Of a stretch of 64,000 nt of DNA, positions 28,008-37,849 are shown one piece after another. The position numbers were made by a program, and so were the translations under genes. This DNA is from Pseudomonas farsensis (lineage in GTDB: Bacteria > Pseudomonadota > Gammaproteobacteria > Pseudomonadales > Pseudomonadaceae), in the NCBI RefSeq assembly GCF_014268805.2, contig NZ_JABWRF020000002.1, positions 248,001-312,000 on the forward strand. The letters run 5' to 3'. The notes below the pieces were generated by a model that saw nothing but the letters and a program-made list of their open reading frames with translations, had not been told where the DNA came from and made no database searches. The number at the start of each line of letters is the position of its first letter. The stretch's first letter is position 1.

Positions 28008-28334
28008 ATGGACCTGGTGCTTGACCTGCTCTCGACCGTTTCCCGCTGGAGCCGCAGCAACCTGTCGGAAATTTCGCTGGCCTTGGTAGGCTGCCTGCTG
28101 GTGCTGTTCGGCACCGATATCAAAGCCTGGGTCGAAGGGCGCCTGGGCGGCCTGGCCGGCGCCTTGCGCGTGCCGTTCATGGCATTGCTGGTGATGATCG
28201 GCAGCGGCGCGGCACTGATCTATGCAACGCCGTGGGTGGTGCGCGGGCTGAGCCAGTTCAACAACTATGCGCTGGCACCGGTGCTGCTGGTGGTGCTTGT
28301 GTTGATCGGCGTAGTGGCTGACCGGCGCGGGTAA
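28008..28334 (+). CDS. DUF3392 small membrane protein
   Basis: The 108-residue protein has three hydrophobic helices (about 20-40, 55-75 and 83-104) and fits DUF3392, a family of unknown function that follows hemW in pseudomonads. It starts nine bases after hemW with AAGGATG. Its stop codon TAA runs directly into the first repeat module of the palindrome that follows. I infer an inner-membrane location only. Confidence 0.75.
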   Translation: MDLVLDLLSTVSRWSRSNLSEISLALVGCLLVLFGTDIKAWVEGRLGGLAGALRVPFMALLVMIGSGAALIYATPWVVRGLSQFNNYALAPVLLVVLVLIGVVADRRG

Positions 28335-28609
28335 ACCGCAGCATTGCGGGTTGGACCCAATCCTGTGGAAAATTGTGGCGAGCGGGCTTGTCCCGCGTTG
28401 GGCTGCGCAGCAGCCCTGAAAACCCAAGGGCTGCTGCGCAGCCCAACGCGGGACAAGCCCGCTCGCCACGATGGAGCTCGCCACAAGGAGATATGTCTGG
28501 CGAGAGCAGGCTTGTACAAAACCATAGAATCCCCCACAGGGCTACGCCCTTCATCAACCTCGCGGCCTGACGCGGGCTCTGTGGGAGCTGGCGCTAGCCT
28601 GCGATGAGG
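28334..28609. repeat. Composite REP element between DUF3392 and trmB genes
   Basis: This fills the 318-base gap between two convergent genes, in which I see no gene. From left to right it holds a GGTTGGACCCAATCCTGTGG module (28334-28368) and a perfect REP palindrome with 43-base arms and a 9-base loop (28375-28417 / 28427-28469). A 59-base module shared with 43968-44026 follows at 28481-28539, then a CTGTGGGAGCTGGCG module (28577-28609). The last is also found inverted or direct at 31764 and 43786. No T-run terminator is visible; the REP hairpin may serve that purpose. Confidence 0.9.
28481..28539. repeat. 59-base dispersed repeat, copy 1
   Basis: By eye 55 of 59 bases match 43968-44026. It contains AAGGAGATAT and GGCTTGTACAAAACCATAG, and in both places it follows directly on a REP palindrome ending in GCCAC. 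Confidence 0.85.
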
Positions 28610-28652
28610 CCCGTGCAGACTGACCTCAACCCCAGCACCCAATGGACCTTGC

Positions 28653-29375
28653 TCAGTCCACCTTCTCGAACTTCAAATCCCACACACCATGCCCAAGGCG
28701 CTCACCGCGGCGCTCGAACTTGGTGACCGGGCGCTCTTCAGGGCGCGGCACGTAGGTGCCATCGGCGGCCTGGTTGCGGTAACCGGGCGCTGCGCTCATC
28801 ACTTCGAGCATGTATTCGGCATACGGCTCCCAGTCGGTCGCCATGTGGAACACACCGCCGACCTTCAGCTTGCTACGCACCAGCTCGGCAAAACCCGCCT
28901 GCACGATGCGGCGCTTGTGATGGCGCGCCTTGTGCCATGGGTCTGGGAAGAACAGCATCAGCCGGTCAAGGCTGTTGTCAGCCACGCAGCGGTTGAGCAC
29001 CTCGATGGCATCGCAGTCGTACACACGCAGGTTTTTCAGGCCTTCGGTGAGCACACCGTTAAGTAGCGCGCCGACACCTGGGCGGTGCACTTCGACGCCA
29101 ATGAAATCCAGCTCCGGCGAAGCCGCTGCCATTTCCAGCAGCGAATGGCCCATGCCGAAGCCAATCTCCAGGGTGCGCGGCGCCGAGCGGCCGAACACCT
29201 GGTCGAAGTCCACGGGGCTGTCGGCCAGCGGCAGGATGAACTGCGGGCCGCCTTGGTCGAGGCCGCGTTGCTGGCCTTCGGTCATGCGCCCGGCGCGCAT
29301 CACGAAGCTCTTGATGCGGCGGTGCGGGCGTTCTTCGCCGTCAGCGGTAATCGGCGTTTCTTGCGAGTCAGTCAT
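28653..29375 (-). CDS. trmB: tRNA (guanine-N7-)-methyltransferase
   Basis: TrmB makes m7G46 in tRNA. The 240-residue protein shows the family SAM fold with [15 protein letters not shown] and [12 protein letters not shown]. The catalytic and tRNA-binding segment [17 protein letters not shown] is intact. It is the last gene of the thiS-thiG-trmB set, starting nine bases after thiG. Confidence 0.96.
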   Translation of the reverse strand: MTDSQETPITADGEERPHRRIKSFVMRAGRMTEGQQRGLDQGGPQFILPLADSPVDFDQVFGRSAPRTLEIGFGMGHSLLEMAAASPELDFIGVEVHRPGVGALLNGVLTEGLKNLRVYDCDAIEVLNRCVADNSLDRLMLFFPDPWHKARHHKRRIVQAGFAELVRSKLKVGGVFHMATDWEPYAEYMLEVMSAAPGYRNQAADGTYVPRPEERPVTKFERRGERLGHGVWDLKFEKVD

Positions 29376-29384
29376 CGGGGGCTC

Positions 29385-30197
29385 TTACTTGATCAGACCT
29401 TCCAGCGGCGAGGACGCGCTGGCATAGAGTTTCTTCGGCATGCGCCCGGCCAGGTATGCCATGCGCCCTGCCAGAATGGCGTGTTTCATCGCCTCGGCCA
29501 TCATCACCGGCTGCTGGGCGTGGGCGATTGCCGAGTTCATCAGCACCGCCTCACAGCCCATTTCCATGGCGATGGTCGCATCGGAGGCAGTACCGACGCC
29601 TGCGTCGACCAGCACCGGGACCTTGGATTCTTCGAGGATGATCTGCAGGTTGTACGGGTTGCAGATGCCAAGGCCGGTGCCGATCAGGCCGGCCAGCGGC
29701 ATGACCGCGATACAGCCGGCTTCGGCCAGCTGTCGGGCGATGATCGGGTCATCGCTGGTGTAGACCATCACATCGAAACCTTCCTTGACCAGCACTTCGG
29801 CAGCCTTGAGGGTCTCGATCACGTTGGGGAACAGGGTTTTCTGGTCGGCCAGCACTTCCAGTTTGACCAGCGTGCGCGTCTCGTGGGACTTGCGCCCATC
29901 GAGCAGTTCACGGGCCAGACGGCAGGTGCGTACCGCCTCGACCGCATCGAAGCAGCCAGCGGTGTTGGGCAGGATGGTGTACTTGTCAGGCGACAACACA
30001 TCGAGCAGGTTCGGCTCGCCGGCATTCTGGCCCAGGTTGGTGCGGCGCACGGCAACGGTGACGATCTGCGAACCCGAGGCTTCGGTGGCCAGGCGGGTTT
30101 CTTCCATGTCACGGTACTTGCCGGTGCCGACCAGCAGGCGCGACTGGAAAGTACGCCCGGCCAGGATGAAAGGCTTGTCGCTGCGAACGTTGCTCAT
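29385..30197 (-). CDS. thiG: Thiazole synthase
   Basis: ThiG condenses deoxyxylulose phosphate, dehydroglycine and the ThiS thiocarboxylate into the thiazole moiety of thiamine. The 270-residue TIM-barrel protein shows [12 protein letters not shown], the Schiff-base Lys in [21 protein letters not shown] and VLMNSAIA. It lies 53 bases downstream of thiS, its sulfur-carrier partner, on the same strand, and has AGGAAC upstream of the ATG. Confidence 0.97.
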   Translation of the reverse strand: MSNVRSDKPFILAGRTFQSRLLVGTGKYRDMEETRLATEASGSQIVTVAVRRTNLGQNAGEPNLLDVLSPDKYTILPNTAGCFDAVEAVRTCRLARELLDGRKSHETRTLVKLEVLADQKTLFPNVIETLKAAEVLVKEGFDVMVYTSDDPIIARQLAEAGCIAVMPLAGLIGTGLGICNPYNLQIILEESKVPVLVDAGVGTASDATIAMEMGCEAVLMNSAIAHAQQPVMMAEAMKHAILAGRMAYLAGRMPKKLYASASSPLEGLIK

Positions 30198-30250
30198 CGT
30201 TGTTCCTCGGTAAAGGTTACGGGGCTTGCAGGTGAATTGCGGCGCTGGGC

Positions 30251-30451
30251 TTAACCGCCGCCGATGGCGTGAACCACTTCGACCTGGTCGCCTTCGCTCA
30301 ACAGCGTGCTTTCGTGCTGGCTGCGCGGCACGATATCCAGGTTCAGTTCTACCGCCACCCGACGGCCAGCCAGCTCAAGCCGGCCCAGCAGGGCTGCAAC
30401 GCTTTCGCCTGCGGGCAGTTCGTAGGGCTCACCGTTCAATTGAATGCGCAT
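30251..30451 (-). CDS. thiS: Sulfur carrier protein ThiS
   Basis: ThiS is a ubiquitin-like protein that carries sulfur as a C-terminal thiocarboxylate. With start [20 protein letters not shown] it has 66 residues and ends in AIGGG, the required Gly-Gly tail with one extra Gly in the run. The 26-codon extension upstream does not belong to the family. Position next to thiG confirms the call. Confidence 0.93.
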   Translation of the reverse strand: MRIQLNGEPYELPAGESVAALLGRLELAGRRVAVELNLDIVPRSQHESTLLSEGDQVEVVHAIGGG

Positions 30452-30483
30452 GCGCACGGCCACCATTGTGCTTTGGGGCACGC

Positions 30484-30513
30484 ATTCTAGCCCCGATCCG
30501 CCCTGCAACCCAA
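30484..30513 (-). promoter_or_regulatory. Candidate promoter of thiS-thiG-trmB
   Basis: On the minus strand TTGGGT (30508-30513) and TAGAAT (30484-30489) are 18 bases apart, about 33 bases before the thiS start. I see no TPP riboswitch in this short leader. Confidence 0.35.
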
Positions 30514-30553
30514 GGGCGGGCGGCGCCATTAGTCGCGATTGTGGACTGCCTGG

Positions 30554-30925
30554 TCAGCCCAAGCGCCAGGCGGCCAGCCCCAGGCACAGCCAGCCACCCA
30601 GGAAGCACAGGCCGCCGAGCGGGGTGATGATGCCGAGCTTGCTCACGCCGGTCAGGGTGAGCAGGTACAGGCTGCCGGAGAACAGCACGATGCCGACCGC
30701 AAACATCACCCCCGCCCAGCCCACCAGGCGGCCCGGCAAGTGCGCGGCCAGCACCGCGACGCCGAAGATCGCCAGGGCATGCACCAGTTGGTAGGTCACA
30801 CCAGTATGGAAAATCGCCAGGTAGTCGGCGCTCAGGCGGTTTTTCAGGCCATGGGCGGCAAACGCGCCAAGGGCCACGCCGGTGAAGCCGAAGAACGCGG
30901 CAAGCATCAGGAAGCTGCGAAGCAT
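30554..30925 (-). CDS. DUF423 inner-membrane protein
   Basis: With start MLRSFLMLAAFFGFTGVALG, preceded by GAGGAGT, this is a 123-residue protein with four hydrophobic helices. The DUF423 marks GAFAAHGL near residue 21 and FHTGVTYQLVHALA are present. Its function is unknown. It is divergent from mtgA and about 100 bases upstream of thiS. The longer frame to 31261 runs antisense through mtgA and is not real. Confidence 0.85.
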   Translation of the reverse strand: MLRSFLMLAAFFGFTGVALGAFAAHGLKNRLSADYLAIFHTGVTYQLVHALAIFGVAVLAAHLPGRLVGWAGVMFAVGIVLFSGSLYLLTLTGVSKLGIITPLGGLCFLGGWLCLGLAAWRLG

Positions 30926-30989
30926 GGGACGACTCCTCGAAACGGGTCTGTATAATGGCCCGTTCCATCGGTCGGGCCAAGCCATCACC

Positions 30990-31694
30990 ATGTTGTCATC
31001 TATTCTGCGTCGCCTCACCCGCGCCCTGCTGTGGTTCGCTGCCGGCAGCATCGCCGTGGTCCTGGTGCTGCGCTGGGTGCCGCCGCCGGGCACCGCGCTG
31101 ATGGTCGAGCGCAAGGTGCAGTCGTGGGTCAGCGGCGAGCCGATCGACCTGCAGCGCGACTGGACGCCCTGGGCGCAGATTTCCGATGAGCTCAAGGTGG
31201 CGGTGATTGCCGGCGAAGACCAGAAGTTCGCCAGCCACTGGGGGTTCGATGTTCCGGCCATCCAGGCGGCGCTGGCCTACAACGAGCGTGGCGGCAAGGT
31301 GCGTGGCGCCAGCACCCTGACCCAACAGGTGGCCAAGAACCTGTTCCTGTGGTCTGGGCGCAGTTGGCTGCGCAAGGGCCTGGAAGCCTGGTTCACGGCG
31401 CTGATCGAGCTGCTCTGGCCCAAGGAGCGGATTCTTGAGGTGTACTTGAACAGCGCCGAGTGGGGCAAAGGCGTGTTCGGCGCGCAGGCTGCGGCGCGCT
31501 ATCACTTTGGTGTCGATGCCAGCCGCCTGAACCGCCAGCAGGCCGCACAGCTGGCGGCGGTGCTGCCAAGCCCGATCAAGTGGAGCGCCAGCCGCCCCAG
31601 CGCCTACGTGGCAAGCCGCGCCGGGTGGATTCGCCGGCAGATGAGCCAGCTTGGCGGGCCGAGCTACCTGATGCAGCTGGACCATTCGCGCTAG
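30990..31694 (+). CDS. mtgA: Monofunctional biosynthetic peptidoglycan transglycosylase
   Basis: MtgA polymerises lipid II into glycan strands without cross-linking. The 234-residue protein has one N-terminal helix (about 10-28) and a GT51 domain with AGEDQKFASHWGFD and RGASTLTQQVAKNLFLW, the same motifs as the first domain of PBP1A. The ATG at 30990 fits the family; the frame open upstream overlaps DUF423. A perfect TATAAT at 30951-30956 lies about 35 bases upstream, without a good -35 partner. Confidence 0.94.
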   Translation: MLSSILRRLTRALLWFAAGSIAVVLVLRWVPPPGTALMVERKVQSWVSGEPIDLQRDWTPWAQISDELKVAVIAGEDQKFASHWGFDVPAIQAALAYNERGGKVRGASTLTQQVAKNLFLWSGRSWLRKGLEAWFTALIELLWPKERILEVYLNSAEWGKGVFGAQAAARYHFGVDASRLNRQQAAQLAAVLPSPIKWSASRPSAYVASRAGWIRRQMSQLGGPSYLMQLDHSR

Positions 31695-31763
31695 GGCCCT
31701 GTTCGGGCCAAGCCCGCTCACAGCCATGGGGGAGCACATTTATGCGCAGGCCTATACCGACCT

Positions 31764-32038
31764 CATCGCAGGCTTGCGCCAGCTCCCACAAAGATCGTGC
31801 TCAACCGCAACATTGCTGGTTGGACCCAATCCTGTGGAAATGATTGATACTTGTGGCGAGCGGGCTTGCCCCGCGTTGGGCTGCGCAGCAGCCCCTTGAG
31901 TTTTCAGGGCTGCTGCGCAGCCCAACGCGGGACAAGCCCGCTCACCACAACTGTCTATCGTTTCCCATAGGATTGGGTCCAACCAGCAATGTTGCGGTTG
32001 CGCATGGCCTCTGTGGGAGCTGGCGACAGCCTGCGATG
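31764..32038. repeat. Nested palindrome of about 275 bases between mtgA and rpoH
   Basis: This occupies most of the 420-base gap between two convergent genes; no gene is seen. The core is a REP palindrome (31853-31948, arms about 41-43 bases, one arm with small changes). Outside it a 35-base module at 31803-31837 is repeated inverted at 31965-31999 with one mismatch. Outside that, a module at 31764-31800 is repeated inverted at 32000-32038 with several mismatches. The whole can fold as three concentric stems. Confidence 0.9.
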
Positions 32039-32059
32039 GCCTGCAACGCAGGCCCCATT

Positions 32060-32098
32060 GAAAAAGCCGCTGTCTCTTGCAAGAGCAGCGGCTTTTTC
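32060..32098. terminator. Bidirectional terminator between mtgA and rpoH
   Basis: GAAAAAGCCGCTG at 32060-32072 pairs with its complement at 32086-32098, with a further CTCTTGCAAGAG palindrome in the loop. A- and T-runs on the two sides suit termination in both directions. It lies 17 bases past the rpoH stop. Confidence 0.88.
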
Positions 32099-32114
32099 GT
32101 ACAGCCCCGGCCGA

Positions 32115-32969
32115 TCACACAGTGATCAGTGCCTTGACCTTGTTCATCGCGTTCTTTTCCAACTGGCGAATACGCTCAGCCGACACGCTGTACTTCTCAG
32201 CCAGCTCGTGCAGCGTGGCTTTTTCTTCGGCCAACCAGCGCTGGTAGAGGATATCGCGGCTGCGATCATCCAGGCCTTGCAGGGCTTCGTGCAGGTTGCT
32301 GGTGGAGTTGTCGCTCCAATCGGCGTCCTCAAGCTGCATGGCCGGGTCGTAGCGGTGGTCTTCAAGGTAATGCGCAGGCGACTGGAACGCGCTGTCGTCG
32401 TCGGCTTCTGCTGCCGGGTCGAAGGCCATGTCATGGCCGCTGAGGCGGCTTTCCATCTCGCGCACTTCGCGCGGCTCGACACCCAGGCTCTCGGCGACAC
32501 GATGTACTTCATCGTTGTTCAGCCAGGCCAGGCGTTTTTTCTGGCTGCGCAGGTTGAAGAACAGCTTGCGCTGGGCCTTGGTGGTAGCGACCTTGACGAT
32601 GCGCCAGTTGCGCAGGATGAACTCGTGAATTTCAGCCTTGATCCAGTGCACGGCAAACGACACCAGACGCACACCCATTTCCGGGTTGAAGCGTTTGACG
32701 GCCTTCATCAGCCCCACATTGCCTTCCTGGATCAGGTCGGCCTGGGCCAGCCCGTAGCCTGCGTAGCTACGCGCGATATGGACGACGAACCGCAGGTGAG
32801 CCAACACCATTTGCCGAGCGGCTTCAACATCCTGCTCGTAATAGAGACGCTCGCCCAGTTCACGCTCCTGCTCGACCGTCAGCAGCGGAATGCTGTTGAC
32901 CGTGTGCACATAGGCTTCCAGGTTTGCACCGGGCACCAAGGCATAGGCAGGTTGCAACGAAGTGGTCAT
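32115..32969 (-). CDS. rpoH: RNA polymerase sigma factor RpoH (sigma32)
   Basis: RpoH directs heat-shock transcription. The 284-residue protein shows region 2 with [17 protein letters not shown], the RpoH-specific box [16 protein letters not shown] and a C-terminal helix-turn-helix in region 4 ([18 protein letters not shown]). GGAGGT stands before the ATG. The gene follows ftsYEX, 108 bases downstream of ftsX, which is the conserved order. It probably has its own stress promoter, listed separately. Confidence 0.97.
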   Translation of the reverse strand: MTTSLQPAYALVPGANLEAYVHTVNSIPLLTVEQERELGERLYYEQDVEAARQMVLAHLRFVVHIARSYAGYGLAQADLIQEGNVGLMKAVKRFNPEMGVRLVSFAVHWIKAEIHEFILRNWRIVKVATTKAQRKLFFNLRSQKKRLAWLNNDEVHRVAESLGVEPREVREMESRLSGHDMAFDPAAEADDDSAFQSPAHYLEDHRYDPAMQLEDADWSDNSTSNLHEALQGLDDRSRDILYQRWLAEEKATLHELAEKYSVSAERIRQLEKNAMNKVKALITV

Positions 32970-33017
32970 TCAAGTACCTCCGACTCACTGGACTCGTGCC
33001 TTGTGGGCACTGCCAGC

Positions 33018-33045
33018 ATAGACCCGGAACCACTGGACAAGTTCC
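33018..33045 (-). promoter_or_regulatory. Candidate sigmaE/AlgU promoter of rpoH
   Basis: On the minus strand GGAACTT (33039-33045) is followed after 16 bases by TCTAT (33018-33022). This closely resembles the extracytoplasmic-stress promoter pattern GAACTT-N16-TCTGA used by AlgU/sigmaE in pseudomonads, for which rpoH is a known target. The predicted start lies about 40 bases before the rpoH ATG. Confidence 0.55.
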
Positions 33046-33077
33046 GATGAAAAAAAGTCAATACTGGCTAAAAAACA

Positions 33078-34103
33078 TTATCGCGGGGCCAGCTCGTTCA
33101 GGTGGCGGGCCACCGCGATCCATGCACCGATATACCCTAACAGTACCGCACTGATCAAGAGCGACAGACCATCGGACGGCGGCACGCCGCCCAGGGCGAA
33201 GTCGCTGCCGTACAGCCCGGACAGCTCGACGACCGCGCCGTTGAGCCAGTTCAGGCCGAACGCCAGGATGCCCCAGGCCAACACACCAGCGCCAAGGCCG
33301 TAGAACGCGCCCATATAGAGGAACGGCCGGCGCACATAGGCGTCGGTGCCACCCACCAGCTTGATCACCTCGATCTCGACGCGGCGGTTCTCGATATGTA
33401 GACGAATCGTGTTACCAATTACTAACAGCAAGGCAGAAACCAGCATCACCGCGAGGCCGAAGACAAAGCGGTCCCCCAGCTTGAGGATGGCCGCCAGCCG
33501 CTCGACCCAGACCAGGTCCAGCTGCGCCGCCTCGACCCGTGGCAGTTCCGCCAGGCGCTGGCGCAAGGCCTCCAGGGCGGGCTTGTCGACTTCGGTCGGG
33601 GTCACCACCACAACGCCTGGCAGCGGGTTGTCCGGCAGCTCGCGCAGCGCCTCGCCCAGCCCCGACTGCTGCTGGAACTCCTGCAGCGCCTGCTCGCGGC
33701 TGATGAACTGCGCCTCGGCAACCCCAGGCATGTCCTTGATCTCGTCGCGCAAGGCCTCGCCATCGGCACTGCTGGCATCGAGCTTGAGATACAACGAAAT
33801 CTGCGCCGCGCGCTGCCACGAGCCGCCGAGTTTCTCGACGTTCTTGAGCAGCAGCGACAGGCCCATAGGCATGCTCAAGGCAACGGCCATCACCAGGCAG
33901 GTGAAGAAACTGCCAATCGGCTGTTTGCCCAGGCGCCGCAGGCTGTCAACCAGGCTGGCCCGGTGGCTTTCCAGCCACGCGTGCAGCAGCGTGCGGAAGT
34001 CCGGGCCGTCGTCGTCATGGTCGCCGCGCTTCTTTTTTGCAGGCTGCGGGTCGGCGGCCTTGGGCGCTACGCGCTCGGCTACCTTGGATGAACGTGTATT
34101 CAT
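33078..34103 (-). CDS. ftsX: Cell-division ABC transporter-like permease FtsX
   Basis: FtsX and FtsE form a membrane complex at the divisome that activates peptidoglycan hydrolases through periplasmic partners. The 341-residue protein has a charged N-terminal tail, a first helix at about 60-80, a periplasmic loop and three C-terminal helices (about 205-230, 265-285 and 305-330). Its ATG overlaps the ftsE stop by four bases. The N-terminal tail is longer than in E. coli FtsX, as is common in pseudomonads. Confidence 0.95.
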   Translation of the reverse strand: MNTRSSKVAERVAPKAADPQPAKKKRGDHDDDGPDFRTLLHAWLESHRASLVDSLRRLGKQPIGSFFTCLVMAVALSMPMGLSLLLKNVEKLGGSWQRAAQISLYLKLDASSADGEALRDEIKDMPGVAEAQFISREQALQEFQQQSGLGEALRELPDNPLPGVVVVTPTEVDKPALEALRQRLAELPRVEAAQLDLVWVERLAAILKLGDRFVFGLAVMLVSALLLVIGNTIRLHIENRRVEIEVIKLVGGTDAYVRRPFLYMGAFYGLGAGVLAWGILAFGLNWLNGAVVELSGLYGSDFALGGVPPSDGLSLLISAVLLGYIGAWIAVARHLNELAPR

Positions 34104-34767
34104 TGCCCGGCCTCCCCATCGCCGATCAAGCGGCCGCGTTGCAGCGTCAGCATGCGGTGGCGCATGCGCGCGATCAGCGCCAGGTCGTGGCTGGCGATCA
34201 ATACCGTGGTGCCCAGCCGGTTGATGTCTTCGAACACACCCATGATCTCTGCAGCCAGACGCGGGTCAAGGTTACCGGTAGGTTCGTCGGCCAGCAGCAA
34301 GGCCGGCTGGTGGACGATGGCGCGGGCAATACCCACGCGCTGTTGCTGGCCGGTGGACAGGTCGGCTGGGAACAGCTCACCCTTGTCGCTCAGCGACACC
34401 CGCTCCAGCGCCGAGTCCACACGCTTGGCGATCTCGGCCTTGGACAGGCCGAGAATCTGCAGCGGCAGGGCAATGTTGTTGAACACCGTGCGGTCGAACA
34501 GCAACTGGTGGTTCTGGAACACCACGCCGATCTGCCGACGCAAAAAAGGTATCTGCGCGTTGCTGATCTGGCCGAGGTCCTGCCCCGCCAACAGCAGTTT
34601 GCCGCTGGTCGGGCGTTCCATGGCCAGCAACAGGCGCAGCAAGGTGCTCTTGCCGGCGCCGGAGTGGCCAGTGACGAACAGGAACTCGCCACGGCGAGCG
34701 CGGAAGCTCAGCTCGTGCAGGCCGACATGGCCGTTGGGGTAGCGCTTGGCGACCTGTTCGAATCGGA

Positions 34768-34771
<4 letters not shown>
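34100..34771 (-). CDS. ftsE: Cell-division ATP-binding protein FtsE
   Basis: FtsE is the ATPase subunit of FtsEX. The 223-residue protein shows Walker A TGHSGAGKSTLL, the signature LSTGQQQRV (a usual FtsE variant of LSGGQ) and Walker B LLADEPTGNLD. It overlaps ftsY upstream and ftsX downstream, each by ATGA, so the three are translated in a coupled manner. Confidence 0.97.
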
Positions 34772-36258
<1,487 letters not shown>

Positions 36259-36493
36259 GGAAGACGGCTATCTCAGGGTAGCGATGCGCCAGCAGTGGCG
36301 TATCGGGAATTCTCGACTCACGCAGAACAGACTATTTTTGTATCCGGCTGGTTCACGCGCAACGTTTTGTCGTAAGGACCTGGGGGCCAGAACGGCGACA
36401 GGCATGGTCGCCAGGCAACCGGATCAGTATCCTAGCACCTCCTGGCCCGCCGACGCTAAACCCAAGCGGGCCGCCGAACAGGTTAAACACCGT

Positions 36494-37849
36494 ATGAATG
36501 CTCTAGCCCGCCGCGCCGCTGGCCTGTTGCTCGGCACGCTGTGCCTGCCGCTTGCGGCTTTGGCTGCCGATGTGCAGCCCACCCACGAATTCATCCTCGA
36601 TAACGGCCTTAAAGTGGTCGTGCGCGAGGACCACCGTGCCCCGGTGGTGGTTTCGCAGATCTGGTACAAGGTCGGCTCCAGCTACGAAACGCCGGGCCAG
36701 ACCGGTCTGTCCCATGCCCTCGAACACATGATGTTCAAAGGCAGCGCCAAGGTTGGCCCGGGCGAGGGGTCACGGATTCTGCGCGACCTGGGCGCCGAAG
36801 AAAACGCCTTCACCAGCGACGACTACACCGCCTACTACCAAGTGCTGGCCCGCGACCGCCTGCCGGTAGCGCTGGAGCTCGAAGCCGATCGCCTGGCCAG
36901 CCTGCGCCTGCCGGCCGACGAGTTCAGCCGCGAAATCGAGGTCATCAAAGAGGAGCGCCGCCTGCGCACCGATGACCAGCCCGGTTCCAAGGCGTTCGAA
37001 CTGTTCCGCGCCATGGCCTACCCGGCCAGCGGCTACCACACCCCGACCATCGGCTGGATGGCCGACCTCGAACGCATGAAGGTCGAAGAGCTGCGCCATT
37101 GGTACGAGTCCTGGTACGCACCGAACAACGCCACCTTGGTGGTGGTCGGTGATGTCACCGCTGACGAGGTTAAAACCCTCGCGCAGAAATACTTCGGCGC
37201 CATCCCGCGCCGCGCCGTCCCGCCAAGCAAGCTGCCGCTTGAACTTGCCGAACCTGGGCTGCGCCAGCTCACCCTGCATGTGCGCACCCAGCTGCCTAGC
37301 CTGATCTACGGTTTCAATGTACCCGCCATGGCCACCGCCAAGGACCCGCGCACGGTCAATGCCCTGCGGCTCATTTCGGCGCTGCTCGACGGCGGCTACA
37401 GCGCACGCATGCCGGCGCGCCTGGAGCGCGGCCAAGAGCTGGTGGCAGGCGCCTCGTCCAGCTACAACGCCTTCACCCGTGGCGACAGCCTGTTCCTGAT
37501 TTCCGCAACGCCCAACGTGCAAAAGCAGAAAACCCTGGCCGACGTCGAAAAAGGCGTGTGGCAATTGCTCGATGAGCTAAAGAACACCCCGCCGAGCGCT
37601 GAAGAACTCGAGCGCGTACGTGCTCAGGTGATCGCCGGGCTGGTCTACGACCGTGACTCCATCAGCAGCCAGGCCACCACCATTGGCCAGCTCGAAACCG
37701 TGGGCTTGTCCTGGAAGCTGATTGACAGCGAACTGGACGACCTCAAGCGCGTCACCCCGCAAGACATCCAGAACGCCGCACGCACCTACTTCACCCGCGA
37801 ACGCCTGAGCGTTGCCCACGTACTGCCTGAGGAGTCCGCTCATGAGTGA
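36494..37849 (+). CDS. M16 zinc peptidase, exported, catalytic subunit type
   Basis: The start MNALARRAAGLLLGTLCLPL gives 451 residues with a signal peptide ending near ALAA. The inverted zinc motif HxxEH is intact (HALEH, residues 74-78), and the distal Glu region EVIKEERR follows. The protein resembles processing peptidases of the pitrilysin/insulinase superfamily and is expected in the periplasm. It overlaps the next M16 gene by eight bases; such pairs often form heterodimers of an active and an inactive subunit. A longer frame reaching back to 35393 is antisense to ftsY and not real. The substrate is unknown. Confidence 0.88.
   Translation: MNALARRAAGLLLGTLCLPLAALAADVQPTHEFILDNGLKVVVREDHRAPVVVSQIWYKVGSSYETPGQTGLSHALEHMMFKGSAKVGPGEGSRILRDLGAEENAFTSDDYTAYYQVLARDRLPVALELEADRLASLRLPADEFSREIEVIKEERRLRTDDQPGSKAFELFRAMAYPASGYHTPTIGWMADLERMKVEELRHWYESWYAPNNATLVVVGDVTADEVKTLAQKYFGAIPRRAVPPSKLPLELAEPGLRQLTLHVRTQLPSLIYGFNVPAMATAKDPRTVNALRLISALLDGGYSARMPARLERGQELVAGASSSYNAFTRGDSLFLISATPNVQKQKTLADVEKGVWQLLDELKNTPPSAEELERVRAQVIAGLVYDRDSISSQATTIGQLETVGLSWKLIDSELDDLKRVTPQDIQNAARTYFTRERLSVAHVLPEESAHE

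Noticed and set aside
28334..28609. A CRISPR-like array, because of repeated blocks
   Set aside because: The blocks are palindromic REP and dispersed modules without regular repeat-spacer spacing, and no cas genes are present.
30200..30553. A TPP riboswitch before thiS-thiG
   Set aside because: The leader is short and lacks the CUGAGA core of the THI box; in pseudomonads that element is usually at thiC.
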